DNA of 64,000 nucleotides, from NCBI GenBank assembly GCA_035534295.1, contig DATLSE010000046.1, forward strand, positions 54,164 through 118,163, read 5' to 3'. The translations under genes were made by a program, and so were the position numbers. Origin of the DNA: DATKQJ01 sp035534295. GTDB taxonomy: Bacteria; Chloroflexota; Dormibacteria; Dormibacterales; Dormibacteraceae. Of this stretch, positions 32,999 to 40,953 are shown one piece after another. The first letter of the stretch is position 1. Each line of letters opens with the position of its first letter. The notes below the pieces were generated by a model, which saw nothing but the letters and a program-made list of their open reading frames with translations, searched no databases and was not told the DNA's origin.

Positions 32999-35383
32999 TC
33001 AGGCCCGGAAACCGGCGCCCCACCGCGCACCCAGGGCCGCCTTGACCTGATCCAGGGCGCGGTCCGCCTCGTCGTCGGTCAAGGTTCGCTCGGAGCTGCG
33101 GAAGACCAACTTTAAGGCCACGCTCTTGCGCCCCGGGGGAAGTTGGGATCCGCGGTACTCATCGAATACGCCCAGCGACTCGAGCAGCGCGCCCGCCTCC
33201 TCCCGGGCGGTCTTAAGGAGCGCGTCCGCGCCCACCTCCTCTGCCACCACCACGGCCAGGTCGCGCTCGATGGCGGGAAATCGGGGCAGGGCGCGAAAGC
33301 GCCGCCGCGGTGCGTTCTCGAGCACGGGCGCGATGCGCAGCTCCAGTGCCACCGCGCGCCCGCCCAGGCCGGCGTCGGACAAAATCCGAGGATGGATCTC
33401 GCCCAGGTGACCGGCCGGTCGGCCTCCGATCCTGATCTGGGCACAGCGCCCGGGATGAAACAGTGGGGCAGATCCCGGCTCCAGCAGCACCTCCGCCGTG
33501 GTCACGCTGGCCAGTGCGCGCTCCAGCAGGCCGCGCAGGCGGAGGAGTTCCAGCCGGGAGGCGCCGGCGTCAGCGGGGGCGCTGCGCCAGGCGGCGAGCG
33601 ACTCCAGCTCGTCGGGCTGTTTTAGCGGGTGTTCGGGGTGGGCGTGGTAGACGCGGGCGAGCTCGAAGAGTCCGATCTCGGCGCGGCCCGCGTCGCGATT
33701 TCGAATCGCGACCTGGAGCAGGGAGGGCAGGAGGGCGGTGCGGAGCGTGTCCTGCTCGTCGCTGACCGGGTTCAAGATCGCGATCGCCGCCTCGCCCAGG
33801 CCCAGACCGCGCAGGGTGCGACCGCTGACCAGGGCCGGGCAGACGACCTCGCTCAGGCCCCCGGCGGCGAGTTCGACGCGGATCGGGTCGAGGCGTCGCT
33901 CCAGGCTCGGTCCGGGGGGGCGCCAGCTCAACCGCCGGGCCCCGGGCAGGCGGGCCGGAACGCGCTCGTAGCCAAAGATGCGACCCACCTCTTCGGCCAC
34001 GTCGGGGACGATGGCGACGTCGAGACGGAACACGGGAGGAAGCACCTCCCACTCGCCCTCGTCGCCGATGCGGACCTGGAAGTCGAGGCGCTGGAGGATG
34101 TCCTCCATCTCCTCCAGGGGCACGTGGACGCCGAGGATGGCGTCGATCTGGGCGGGCTGGAATCGCACCCCCAGGGGCTCTTGGGGAGAGGGATAGACGT
34201 CGGGCCAGTCGGTATGGACCTGGCCCTGCGCCACCTGGTTGAGGAGCTGAACGGCACGCCGTGCGCCGGCCAGAGCGAGCTCGGGCGAGATCCCCTTCTC
34301 AAAGCGGGCGGAGGCCTCGGTGCGCAGGCGCAGGCTTCTGCTGGTGGCGCGGATGTTGACCCCGTCAAAGGTCGCCGCCTCGAGCAGGACGGTGCTCGTC
34401 GCCTCCCCCACCGCGCTCTCCTGGCCTCCCATCACCCCGGCCAGAGCCAGCGGACCCTCGGCATCGGCAATGACCAGCATCTGCGGGTTGAGGGCTCTGA
34501 TCTCACCGTCGAGGCAGTTAAGGCTCTCCCCCTTCCGGGCCCGGCGCACCTCTATCCTCGCGCCTCGGACCCGCTCGAGATCAAACACATGCAGAGGCTG
34601 GCCGTATTCGAGCAGGACATAGTTGGTCACGTCCACCAGATTGCTGATGGGACGCACGCCGGCGGCGCGCAGTCGGCGCTGCATCCAGGCCGGCGAGGGA
34701 CCTGGCTTTAAGTCCCCGACCACGGCCCCGATGTAGCGCCGGCATAGATCAGGGGCCTGGATCTCGATCTGGATCAAATCCTTGCCCGGCGGTTCGACGC
34801 CCCCGGTGAAGGCGGGCATGAAGTCGCGCCGCAGGGGCCGGCCCAGGGCGGCCGCGAGCTCGCGGGCGAGCCCCAGATGGCAGAGGCAGTCGGGCCGGTT
34901 GGGGGTCACGTCAACCTCCAGCAACGCCTCCAGAGGGTAGATCCGATCCAGGCTCTGACCGGGTTCACCGGACTCCAGCAGAAGGATGCCGGAGTGGTCG
35001 TCGGCGAGCTTTAATTCGGCCGCCGAGCAGAGCATGCCGCGCGCCGCCAGACCGGCGATGCGGCCGTCGCGGACGGTGATTCCGCTGGGCACGGTGACCC
35101 CGGGCAGGGCGACCGGGACCAGGCTGCCCGGAACCGCATTCGCGACCCCGGCGATGATCTGGCGAACCTCGTCACCGAGGTCGACCTGGTGCACGAAGAG
35201 CGGCTTTTGGGAGCTCGGGTGGGGCTCTTGAGAGATGACGCGCCCGATCCTGATCGCGGACAGGTCCTGGATCTCGACCGACTCCACGTTGAATCCGGCC
35301 ATGGTCAGCGCCTCGGCTGCGCGCTGCGGCGTCAAATCCTCCAGTCCGGCCAGATGGCAGAGCCACTCGAAGGAAACGCGCAT
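32999..35383 (-). CDS. pheT: Phenylalanyl-tRNA synthetase beta subunit
   Basis: PheT forms the alpha2-beta2 phenylalanyl-tRNA synthetase with PheS. The 794-aa product has the full domain order: a tRNA-binding domain with HPSSQKPLFVHQVDLG, the B3/B4 editing domain (SNLVDVTNYVLLEYGQPLHVFD), the B5 domain, a catalytic-like core, and a C-terminal anticodon-binding FDX-ACB domain (FRALPRFPAIERDLAVVV, then LTDDEADRALDQVKAAL). Its start directly abuts the pheS stop, which fits stoichiometric production. Confidence 0.97.
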   Translation of the reverse strand: MRVSFEWLCHLAGLEDLTPQRAAEALTMAGFNVESVEIQDLSAIRIGRVISQEPHPSSQKPLFVHQVDLGDEVRQIIAGVANAVPGSLVPVALPGVTVPSGITVRDGRIAGLAARGMLCSAAELKLADDHSGILLLESGEPGQSLDRIYPLEALLEVDVTPNRPDCLCHLGLARELAAALGRPLRRDFMPAFTGGVEPPGKDLIQIEIQAPDLCRRYIGAVVGDLKPGPSPAWMQRRLRAAGVRPISNLVDVTNYVLLEYGQPLHVFDLERVRGARIEVRRARKGESLNCLDGEIRALNPQMLVIADAEGPLALAGVMGGQESAVGEATSTVLLEAATFDGVNIRATSRSLRLRTEASARFEKGISPELALAGARRAVQLLNQVAQGQVHTDWPDVYPSPQEPLGVRFQPAQIDAILGVHVPLEEMEDILQRLDFQVRIGDEGEWEVLPPVFRLDVAIVPDVAEEVGRIFGYERVPARLPGARRLSWRPPGPSLERRLDPIRVELAAGGLSEVVCPALVSGRTLRGLGLGEAAIAILNPVSDEQDTLRTALLPSLLQVAIRNRDAGRAEIGLFELARVYHAHPEHPLKQPDELESLAAWRSAPADAGASRLELLRLRGLLERALASVTTAEVLLEPGSAPLFHPGRCAQIRIGGRPAGHLGEIHPRILSDAGLGGRAVALELRIAPVLENAPRRRFRALPRFPAIERDLAVVVAEEVGADALLKTAREEAGALLESLGVFDEYRGSQLPPGRKSVALKLVFRSSERTLTDDEADRALDQVKAALGARWGAGFRA

Positions 35384-36412
35384 CTAGGGAAACTGCTCCA
35401 GGAAGCGGAGGTCGTTGTCGTAGAACAGGCGGAGGTCGTCGATGTCGTATTTCAACATCGCGATGCGCTCGATGCCGAGCCCCCAGGCGAAGCCGCTATA
35501 GCGATCGGGATCGATGCCGCCGTTCTGCAACACCCGGGGGTGGACCATGCCGCAGCCCCCGACCTCGAGCCAGCCGTCGCCGCCGCAGCTGCGGCAGCCG
35601 GCACCGCCGCAGACCCCGCAGGAGATGTCGAATTCAAAGCTGGGCTCGGTGTAGGGGAAGTCGTTGGGCCGGATCCGGATCTCGCGTTCGGGCCCCCACA
35701 TGGCCTGAGCAAAGTAGAGGATCGTGCCCTTGAGATCGGCCACGGCCAGGCCCTCGTCGACGGCCAGGGCTTCGACCTGCATGAACTGGGCCAGGTGGGT
35801 GGCGTCGGTGGCGTCGCGGCGATAGGTGCGACCGGGAACGATGACGTAGATGGGTGGGGGCGCCAGCTTCTGCATGGCCCGGATCTGCATCGGAGAGGTG
35901 TGGGTGCGGAGCAGCAGCTGCTCGCCCGGATCCAGAAAGAATGTGTCCTGGACGTCGCGCGAGGCGTGCCCGCGGGGCAGGTTCAAGGCCTCGAAGTTGT
36001 ACCAGTCGGTCTCCACCTCGGGCCCGGACTCGACGTGGTATCCGATGCCCTCAAGGATGGTCTCGATCTCCCGCCGGGTCCGGGTCAAAAGGTGCAGGTA
36101 GCCCGAGGCCGGCGCCAGGCCGGGGAAGCTGAGGTCGATCGACTCATCGCGCTCAAGATCGCCCCAGCGTGCCCCCAGCAGCTCCTCCCGGCGCCGCTCG
36201 AGCGCCTCGGCCAGCTGCGTCTTGGCGGCGTTGAAGGCGCGCCCCGCCTCCGCCCGCTCCGGTCCGGGGAGCTGAGAGAAGCCCGAGGCGATGCCCGCGA
36301 ACTCGCTTTTCTGCCCCGTGTGATGGACCCGGACGCGCTCGAGTTCGCCCTCGTCCTCCGCCGCCTCGATCGCGCTCAGGGCAGCGGCCACGATCTCCTC
36401 CACCCGGCTCAC
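35384..36412 (-). CDS. pheS: Phenylalanyl-tRNA synthetase alpha subunit
   Basis: This is the catalytic subunit of the class II phenylalanyl-tRNA synthetase. The 342-aa product has an N-terminal coiled coil (about 1-85), motif 1 (HPLTRT-like region, here YLHLLTRTRREIE), motif 2 with NLPRGHASRDVQDTFFL and TSPMQIRAM, a cysteine-rich loop (CGVCGGAGCRSC) typical of bacterial PheS, GWLEVGGCGMVHP, and motif 3 GFAWGLGIERIAML. The GTG start overlaps the SpoU methyltransferase stop as GTGA. Confidence 0.97.
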   Translation of the reverse strand: MSRVEEIVAAALSAIEAAEDEGELERVRVHHTGQKSEFAGIASGFSQLPGPERAEAGRAFNAAKTQLAEALERRREELLGARWGDLERDESIDLSFPGLAPASGYLHLLTRTRREIETILEGIGYHVESGPEVETDWYNFEALNLPRGHASRDVQDTFFLDPGEQLLLRTHTSPMQIRAMQKLAPPPIYVIVPGRTYRRDATDATHLAQFMQVEALAVDEGLAVADLKGTILYFAQAMWGPEREIRIRPNDFPYTEPSFEFDISCGVCGGAGCRSCGGDGWLEVGGCGMVHPRVLQNGGIDPDRYSGFAWGLGIERIAMLKYDIDDLRLFYDNDLRFLEQFP

Positions 36413-37173
36413 GGCTTTCTCCCCCGGCTGACTTCGAAGACGACGAGCGCGGCCGCAGCCGCCACGTTGAGCGATTCGACTCCGCCCGCCATGGGGATGG
36501 TGAGCGGGTCCAGGTGTCCCCGACGCAGGCCGTGGGCCTCGCTTCCCAGGACCAGGAGCTGGGCCTGGCCGAGATCGACGGTGCGGGGGTCGGCGCCCCC
36601 CCGAGGCTCGAGGCCAAATCCGGAGCAGCCCTCCAGGTCATCCCAGGAACCGCGCGCCAGCAGGAGCCGGAAGACAGCCCCGGCCGAGGCCCGCACGGCC
36701 TTGGGGGAGAGTGCGTCCGCGCTGGCGTCGAGGAGGAGCAGGGCGGGAGCTCCGGCGGCGGCCAGGCTGCGGCAGATCGCGCCCACGTTGCCCGGATCGG
36801 AGACGGCGTCCAGCACCAGCAGGGGCCAGCGCTGAGCGCCGGCCGCGGCCAGGGCCGCTGCCACCGTGGCCTGCTCGATGCGCGCGATCGCCAGCACGCC
36901 CTGCGGGGTCACGGTCTGAGCCGCGGCGGCGAAGGCGCGCTCGGAAAGCGTCACCACCTCATCGGCGGGGGCGGAGAAGTCCAGCTGGGTGCCCTCCCGC
37001 AGGGCCACCAGCTCGAGCCCTAGACCGCACGCAATCGCCTCGCGGACCAGCTTTGGGCCCTCGATCAGGACGCGGCCCGGCTCGCGACGGCGCCCGAACG
37101 CGCGCAGCCGACGGACCAGCTCGTTGCCCGGGCTGGCGATCGGCCGGCTCGAGCTAAAGACTGTTTTTTGCAA
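36409..37173 (-). CDS. TrmH/SpoU-family RNA 2'-O-methyltransferase
   Basis: SpoU enzymes methylate ribose 2'-OH groups in rRNA or tRNA through a trefoil-knot SAM site. The product has motif 1 (LDAVSDPGNVGAICRSLAAAG), motif 2 (LLVLGSEAHGL) and motif 3 (IPMAGGVESLNVAAAAALVVFE). An N-terminal substrate-binding domain is also present (LRAFGRRREPGRVLIEGPKLVREA). The start is uncertain: TTG at 37173, inside the end of rplT, is the most plausible, and the frame reaches 37206. It lies between rplT and pheS, as ysgA does in Bacillus. The exact RNA target is unknown. Confidence 0.88.
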   Translation of the reverse strand: MQKTVFSSSRPIASPGNELVRRLRAFGRRREPGRVLIEGPKLVREAIACGLGLELVALREGTQLDFSAPADEVVTLSERAFAAAAQTVTPQGVLAIARIEQATVAAALAAAGAQRWPLLVLDAVSDPGNVGAICRSLAAAGAPALLLLDASADALSPKAVRASAGAVFRLLLARGSWDDLEGCSGFGLEPRGGADPRTVDLGQAQLLVLGSEAHGLRRGHLDPLTIPMAGGVESLNVAAAAALVVFEVSRGRKP

Positions 37174-37507
37174 CCTCCACCAGGCGGGCGAAGGAGACGC
37201 TGTCACGCACCGCGAGATCGGCCAAGACCTTGCGGTCGATATCGACCCCAGCCTGGCGCAGGCCGTGCATGAAGCGGTTGTAGGGCAGTCCCCCCTGGCG
37301 GGCGGCGGCGTTGATGCGTGCGATCCAGAGCTGGCGAAAGTCGCGCTTGCGCTGGCGGCGGTCGCGGTAGGCGTAGGCCAGGGCGTGGAGGACGGCCTCG
37401 TTGGCGGGCCGGAAGAGAAGCTTTTTGGAGAGCCGAAAGCCCTTGGCCCGCTCCAGGATCGCCTTGTGTCTGCGGTGTGCGGGGACTCCGCGCTTAACCC
37501 TGGCCAC
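37154..37507 (-). CDS. rplT: 50S ribosomal protein L20
   Basis: L20 is an early 23S rRNA-binding assembly protein. The 117-aa product has the canonical sequence MARVKRGVPAHRRHKAILERAKGF, YRDRRQRKRDFRQLWIARINAAAR and the C-terminal NRFMHGLRQAGVDIDRKVLADLA. It completes the infC-rpmI-rplT operon. In other bacteria L20 represses this operon by binding the leader mRNA. Confidence 0.98.
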   Translation of the reverse strand: MARVKRGVPAHRRHKAILERAKGFRLSKKLLFRPANEAVLHALAYAYRDRRQRKRDFRQLWIARINAAARQGGLPYNRFMHGLRQAGVDIDRKVLADLAVRDSVSFARLVEVAKNSL

Positions 37508-37510
37508 TGC

Positions 37511-37705
37511 CTAGACCCCCAGCGCCCGCCGGACCTGCTTGGCGTCAGCGGGGTCGACCAGGGCCGCCGCGGCGTACCCGCGCTTGCGCTTGGCCGACTT
37601 GTGCTCCAGCAGGTGGCTCTTCCACGAGTGCTTGCGCACCAGCTTGCCGTTCCGCGTCACCCGGATCCGCTTGGCGATGCCCTTGCGGGTCTTCATCTTA
37701 GGCAC
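37511..37705 (-). CDS. rpmI: 50S ribosomal protein L35
   Basis: L35 is 64 aa, the usual size, and shows the basic family sequence MPKMKTRKGIAKRIRVTRNGKLVRKHSWKSHLLEHKS. The C-terminal end (ALVDPADAKQVRRALGV) also fits. It overlaps the end of infC by eight bases and is followed by rplT after three bases, so the three genes are translated from one mRNA. Confidence 0.97.
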   Translation of the reverse strand: MPKMKTRKGIAKRIRVTRNGKLVRKHSWKSHLLEHKSAKRKRGYAAAALVDPADAKQVRRALGV

Positions 37706-38213
37706 TGACTTGCTCCTTGGCCTTGTGGCTGGGGGCCAGGATCATGAACAGGTTGCGTCCCTCCATGATCGGGGCCCGCTCGACGACCGCGATTTCCTTG
37801 GCCGCGTCGGCGACGCGATCGAGGAGGCGGCGGCCGATCTCCTGGTGGACCAACTCCCGGCCCCTGAACATGATCGTCACCTTCACCTTCTCACCCTGTT
37901 CGAGGAACGTCCGGACTCCGCGGAACTTGGTCTCGAAGTCGTGGTCAGCGACCTTGGGCCGAAGCTTCATCTCCTTCAGCTTGATCACGTTCTGACGCCG
38001 CCGCTGGTCCTTCTCCTTCTTGATGGTCTCGAACTTAAAGCGTCCGTAATCCATCAGACGGCAGACCGGCGGGCTGGCCTGTGGCGCCACCTCGACCAGA
38101 TCGAGTCCTTTTTCGGTAGCTATCCTCTGCGCCGCATCCAGGCTCAAGACTCCGAGCTGGTTGTTCTGATCATCGATCAGGCGCACCTCGCCAGACCGGA
38201 TCTGCTCGTTGAT
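37698..38213 (-). CDS. infC: Translation initiation factor IF-3, with a probable ATC start codon
   Basis: IF-3 checks start codons and keeps 30S subunits free. The 171-aa product has the N-domain (NEQIRSGEVRLID, APQASPPVCRLMDYGRFKFE) and the C-domain (KVTIMFRGRELVHQEIG, APIMEGRNLFMILAP). The only canonical start, GTG at 38186, would delete the first nine family residues. The in-frame ATC at 38211-38213 gives INEQIRSGEVRL and has AAGGA eight bases upstream. infC in Escherichia coli begins with ATT and is autoregulated because IF-3 rejects weak starts. The same logic probably applies here. Confidence 0.93.
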   Translation of the reverse strand: MNEQIRSGEVRLIDDQNNQLGVLSLDAAQRIATEKGLDLVEVAPQASPPVCRLMDYGRFKFETIKKEKDQRRRQNVIKLKEMKLRPKVADHDFETKFRGVRTFLEQGEKVKVTIMFRGRELVHQEIGRRLLDRVADAAKEIAVVERAPIMEGRNLFMILAPSHKAKEQVSA

Positions 38214-38333
38214 CCGCAGTTCCTTAAAGGCGATGGGTGGCTACCTCAGTCCAGTCCAGTTCTGTTCTCTCTCCTACAACAATCAAAACCCGAATGGCAG
38301 GGGAGGATCCGCTCGATTCAACCCCGGGTGGTA

Positions 38334-38380
38334 CTCGGCGCGTTGCGCCCGAGCCCTCTGGGGTGAGGGGCGGAACCCCT
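38334..38380 (-). promoter_or_regulatory. Two hairpins in the infC leader
   Basis: The 216-nt gap between thrS and infC holds no gene. On the minus strand it contains AGGGG/CCCCT around TTCCG (38366-38380), followed by CTCGGGCG-CAA-CGCGCCGAG, an 8-bp stem with one bulged G (38334-38353). A smooth unstructured tract then leads to the ribosome site. Position suggests a leader that regulates infC-rpmI-rplT, for example by L20 binding. No known leader family was confirmed. Confidence 0.4.
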
Positions 38381-38429
38381 GCTTGACGGCGGCATGTTAC
38401 CAAAATCGGGCTCTTCAGCGCCGCCTGCC

Positions 38430-40208
38430 CTACGGTGCCAGGCGGCGCTCCGCCACCTCCTCGCTCACCCGCTGGGCGAAGTCGTCCGGGGTCAACGAGA
38501 GCTCGTCGCCGCCGCGCACGCGGACCGAGAGCGTGCCGGCCTCGACCTCGGCCGCGCCCACGATCAGCATGTAGGGCGGTCGTAGGCGCTGAGCGCTCCG
38601 GATCTTCTTGCCCAGGCGCTCGTTGCCGGAGTCGACCTCGATCCGCAGGCCGCGCCGGCGCAGGCCCACAGCGATGCCCTCGGCGTAGGCGTTCTGGGCC
38701 TCGGTGATGGGCAGGAGCACGGCCTGGACGGGGGCCAGCCAGGTCGGGAAGGCGCCCGCGTAGTGTTCGATCAGGTAGGCGGTCATGCGCTCCATGGCCC
38801 CAAAGGCGCCGCGGTGAACCATGACCGGGCGCCGGCGCTGGCCGTCGCTGGCGGTGTATTCGAGATCGAATCGTTCGGGCATCTGGAAGTCGACCTGAAC
38901 CGTCGAATTGGTGAACTCGCGGAGCTGCGCGTCGCGGACCTGAAAGTCGATCTTGGGACCGTAGAAGGCAGCCTCTCCGCGCCCCACGACGTAGCTCTGG
39001 CCGAGATCCTCGAGTGCGCCGGCCAGAGCGGCCTCGGCGTTGGCCCACTGCTCGTCGTCGCCCGCGTACTTGGCCTTCTCCCGGTCGCGCACCGAGAGCC
39101 GGTAGCGGTAGTCGGAAACTCCCAGGGTGTCCATGAAGTAGCGGGCGAGCTCGATCGCCGCCTTGATCTCCTCGTGCAGCTGCTCTGGCGTGCAGAAAAT
39201 GTGGGCGTCGTTGAGCGCGAAGGAGCGCACCCGGATCATGCCCATCAATTCGCCCGACTTCTCCCAGCGGTAGTTGTTGCCCACCTCGGCGATGCGCAGG
39301 GGGAGGTCGCGATAGCTGTGCGGCTCGGAGTCGTAGACCAGGATGTGGTGGGGACAGTTCATCGGCCTGAGCTCCATCTCCACTCCCTCAGGAGAGCCCA
39401 TGGGCGGATACATGGAGTCCTGGTATCGCTCCCAGTGACCGCTCTGCCGGTAGAGGTCGAGCTTGGCCACGACCGGGGTGATCACGTGCTGGTAGCCTCG
39501 CGCCAGCTCCTCGTCCACCACCCAACGCTCGAGCTGACGCCGGATGGTGGCTCCGTTGGGGAGCCAGATCACGTTGCCGATGCCGGTCCGCTCGTCGAGT
39601 TTGTAGATCCGCATCTCGGGCCCGAGGCGCTTGTGGTCGCGGCGCTCGGCCTCGGCCAGCGCCTCGAGATGGGAGTTGAGCTCCTCGGCGCTGGGCCAGG
39701 CGGTGCCGTAGATCCGGGTCAGCTGGGGCCTCGACTCCTCTCCGCGCCAGTAGGCGCCGGCCAGGCGCAGGAGACGGAAGTGCGCCAGCTCCCCCGTGTG
39801 GGCGAGGTGAGGACCGCGGCAGAGGTCGAAGAAGTCCCCGGTGCTGTAGCAGCTCAGAATCTCCTCTGCTGCCGCCTCCTGCTCCAGGATCTCGAGCTTG
39901 AATTCCTGGCCCAGGGCGGCGAAGCGTTCCCGCACCTGCTCCCGCGGCAGCAGCTGCTGCTCGAACGGAAGGCGGCGGCGGACCAGCTCCGACATGCGCT
40001 TGGAGATGCGGGTCAGCTCGGCCTCGCCCAGCGGCTGGGGGAACTGGAAGTCGTAGTAGAAACCGTTCTCTACCGGCGGTCCGATCGCGTAGCGCACACC
40101 GGGATAGAGCTCGACCACGGCTGCGGCCAGCAGGTGGGCGGTGGAATGCCGCAGCATGTAAAGAGCGCCGGAACGTTCTCCTTCCTCCGGCTCGGCGTGA
40201 TCGATCAA
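38430..40208 (-). CDS. thrS: Threonyl-tRNA synthetase lacking the TGS domain
   Basis: This class II synthetase charges tRNA-Thr. The 592-aa product begins almost directly with the editing domain (LRHSTAHLLAAAV, residues 19-31, then FYYDF). It continues with the catalytic core (ELRPMNCPHHILVY with the zinc Cys, YRWEKSGELMGMIRVRSF, FYGPKIDFQVRDA) and the anticodon-binding domain from about 490. The N-terminal TGS domain of about 60 residues present in Escherichia coli ThrS is missing. The start is TTG at 40208, and a TATACT hexamer ends 10 nt upstream. It is divergent from the DedA gene. Confidence 0.95.
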   Translation of the reverse strand: MIDHAEPEEGERSGALYMLRHSTAHLLAAAVVELYPGVRYAIGPPVENGFYYDFQFPQPLGEAELTRISKRMSELVRRRLPFEQQLLPREQVRERFAALGQEFKLEILEQEAAAEEILSCYSTGDFFDLCRGPHLAHTGELAHFRLLRLAGAYWRGEESRPQLTRIYGTAWPSAEELNSHLEALAEAERRDHKRLGPEMRIYKLDERTGIGNVIWLPNGATIRRQLERWVVDEELARGYQHVITPVVAKLDLYRQSGHWERYQDSMYPPMGSPEGVEMELRPMNCPHHILVYDSEPHSYRDLPLRIAEVGNNYRWEKSGELMGMIRVRSFALNDAHIFCTPEQLHEEIKAAIELARYFMDTLGVSDYRYRLSVRDREKAKYAGDDEQWANAEAALAGALEDLGQSYVVGRGEAAFYGPKIDFQVRDAQLREFTNSTVQVDFQMPERFDLEYTASDGQRRRPVMVHRGAFGAMERMTAYLIEHYAGAFPTWLAPVQAVLLPITEAQNAYAEGIAVGLRRRGLRIEVDSGNERLGKKIRSAQRLRPPYMLIVGAAEVEAGTLSVRVRGGDELSLTPDDFAQRVSEEVAERRLAP

Positions 40209-40218
40209 GGCTAGGCCC

Positions 40219-40224
40219 AGTATA
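40219..40224 (-). promoter_or_regulatory. Probable -10 element of thrS
   Basis: TATACT on the minus strand ends 10 nt before the TTG start of thrS, so transcription would begin at or very near the start codon. The overlapping plus-strand sequence TATATGAAG could serve the divergent DedA gene. No convincing -35 hexamer was found. Confidence 0.4.
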
Positions 40225-40306
40225 TGAAGCGCAACATGTCCCGCCCCTGGCGTTCACAGCCGCTCGCCCACAGATCCCTGCCCGCCTGGAGATTGCGGCA
40301 ATAGAC

Positions 40307-40882
40307 CTGCAGTCTCTCGCCGACGCCATCGGCTACCCGGCGGCCGCGATCGGGATCCTAATCGAGAGCGCGGGGATACCGTTCCCGGGCGAGACCATGC
40401 TCCTGGCCGTGGCCGCATACGCGGCCGCCGGTCATCTCGACATCCGAATCGTGATCCTGGTCGGCGCCCTGGGCGCGCTGGCCGGGGCCGACTTCGGATA
40501 TCTCATCGGTCACCTTGGGGGCCGGCCCTTCGTGGAGCGCTTCGGGCGGGTGCTGCACTTGAACCCCAAGCACCTGGCCCGCTCCGAGGTCTTCTTCACC
40601 CGCTACGGTGGGCGCGCGGTGCTAGCCGCGCGCTTCGTGCTCGGTCTGCGCACTTGGGCCTCGGTGCTGGCCGGGATGGCCCACATGCCCTTCTGGCGAT
40701 TTCAGCTCTTCAGCGCCCTCGGAGCGGCGGCCTGGGCCACGCTGATGGGCTCGATCGGCTACTTCCTGGGTCGCCACTGGAGCCTGGTCTTAAGCCTGGT
40801 TCGAGACCTCGGGCTGGGGGGACTGGCGCTGGTGCTGATCGCGGTCGGGGCCGTCCTGGTCCATCGTCGCCGGGCCAGCTGA
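40307..40882 (+). CDS. DedA/SNARE-associated-family membrane protein
   Basis: DedA-family proteins are inner-membrane proteins, some of which transport undecaprenyl phosphate or phospholipids across the bilayer. The product of about 191 aa has the signature IESAGIPFPGETMLLAVAAYAA near the N-terminus, GALAGADFGYLIGHLGG, and the conserved RFVLGLRTWASVLAGMAHMPFWRF with the essential Arg, plus three or four membrane helices. The ATG at 40397 falls inside the signature, so the real start is upstream, where no ATG, GTG or TTG is in frame. CTG at 40307 is the best guess; ATA at 40301, nine bases after GGAG, is another. Confidence 0.82.
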   Translation: MQSLADAIGYPAAAIGILIESAGIPFPGETMLLAVAAYAAAGHLDIRIVILVGALGALAGADFGYLIGHLGGRPFVERFGRVLHLNPKHLARSEVFFTRYGGRAVLAARFVLGLRTWASVLAGMAHMPFWRFQLFSALGAAAWATLMGSIGYFLGRHWSLVLSLVRDLGLGGLALVLIAVGAVLVHRRRAS

Positions 40883-40907
40883 GAAGCCGGCCCGGGGGGC
40901 CGGCTTC
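40883..40907. terminator. Perfect 11-bp hairpin between convergent dedA and rsmA
   Basis: GAAGCCGGCCC and GGGCCGGCTTC form a perfect stem around a GGG loop, starting at the base after the dedA stop and lying 46 nt from the rsmA stop. It is symmetrical, so it could act for both converging transcripts. It lacks a T tract, so termination strength is uncertain; it may instead protect 3' ends. Confidence 0.55.
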
Positions 40908-40953
40908 GATCGCGGGTGATGGGTCCGATGCCCTGCTCTCGTAGGGGGCGTGC

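Noticed and set aside
40165..40180. GAACGTTC palindrome in thrS as a LexA site
   Set aside because: The half-sites are joined without the 4-nt spacer, and the position is inside a gene.
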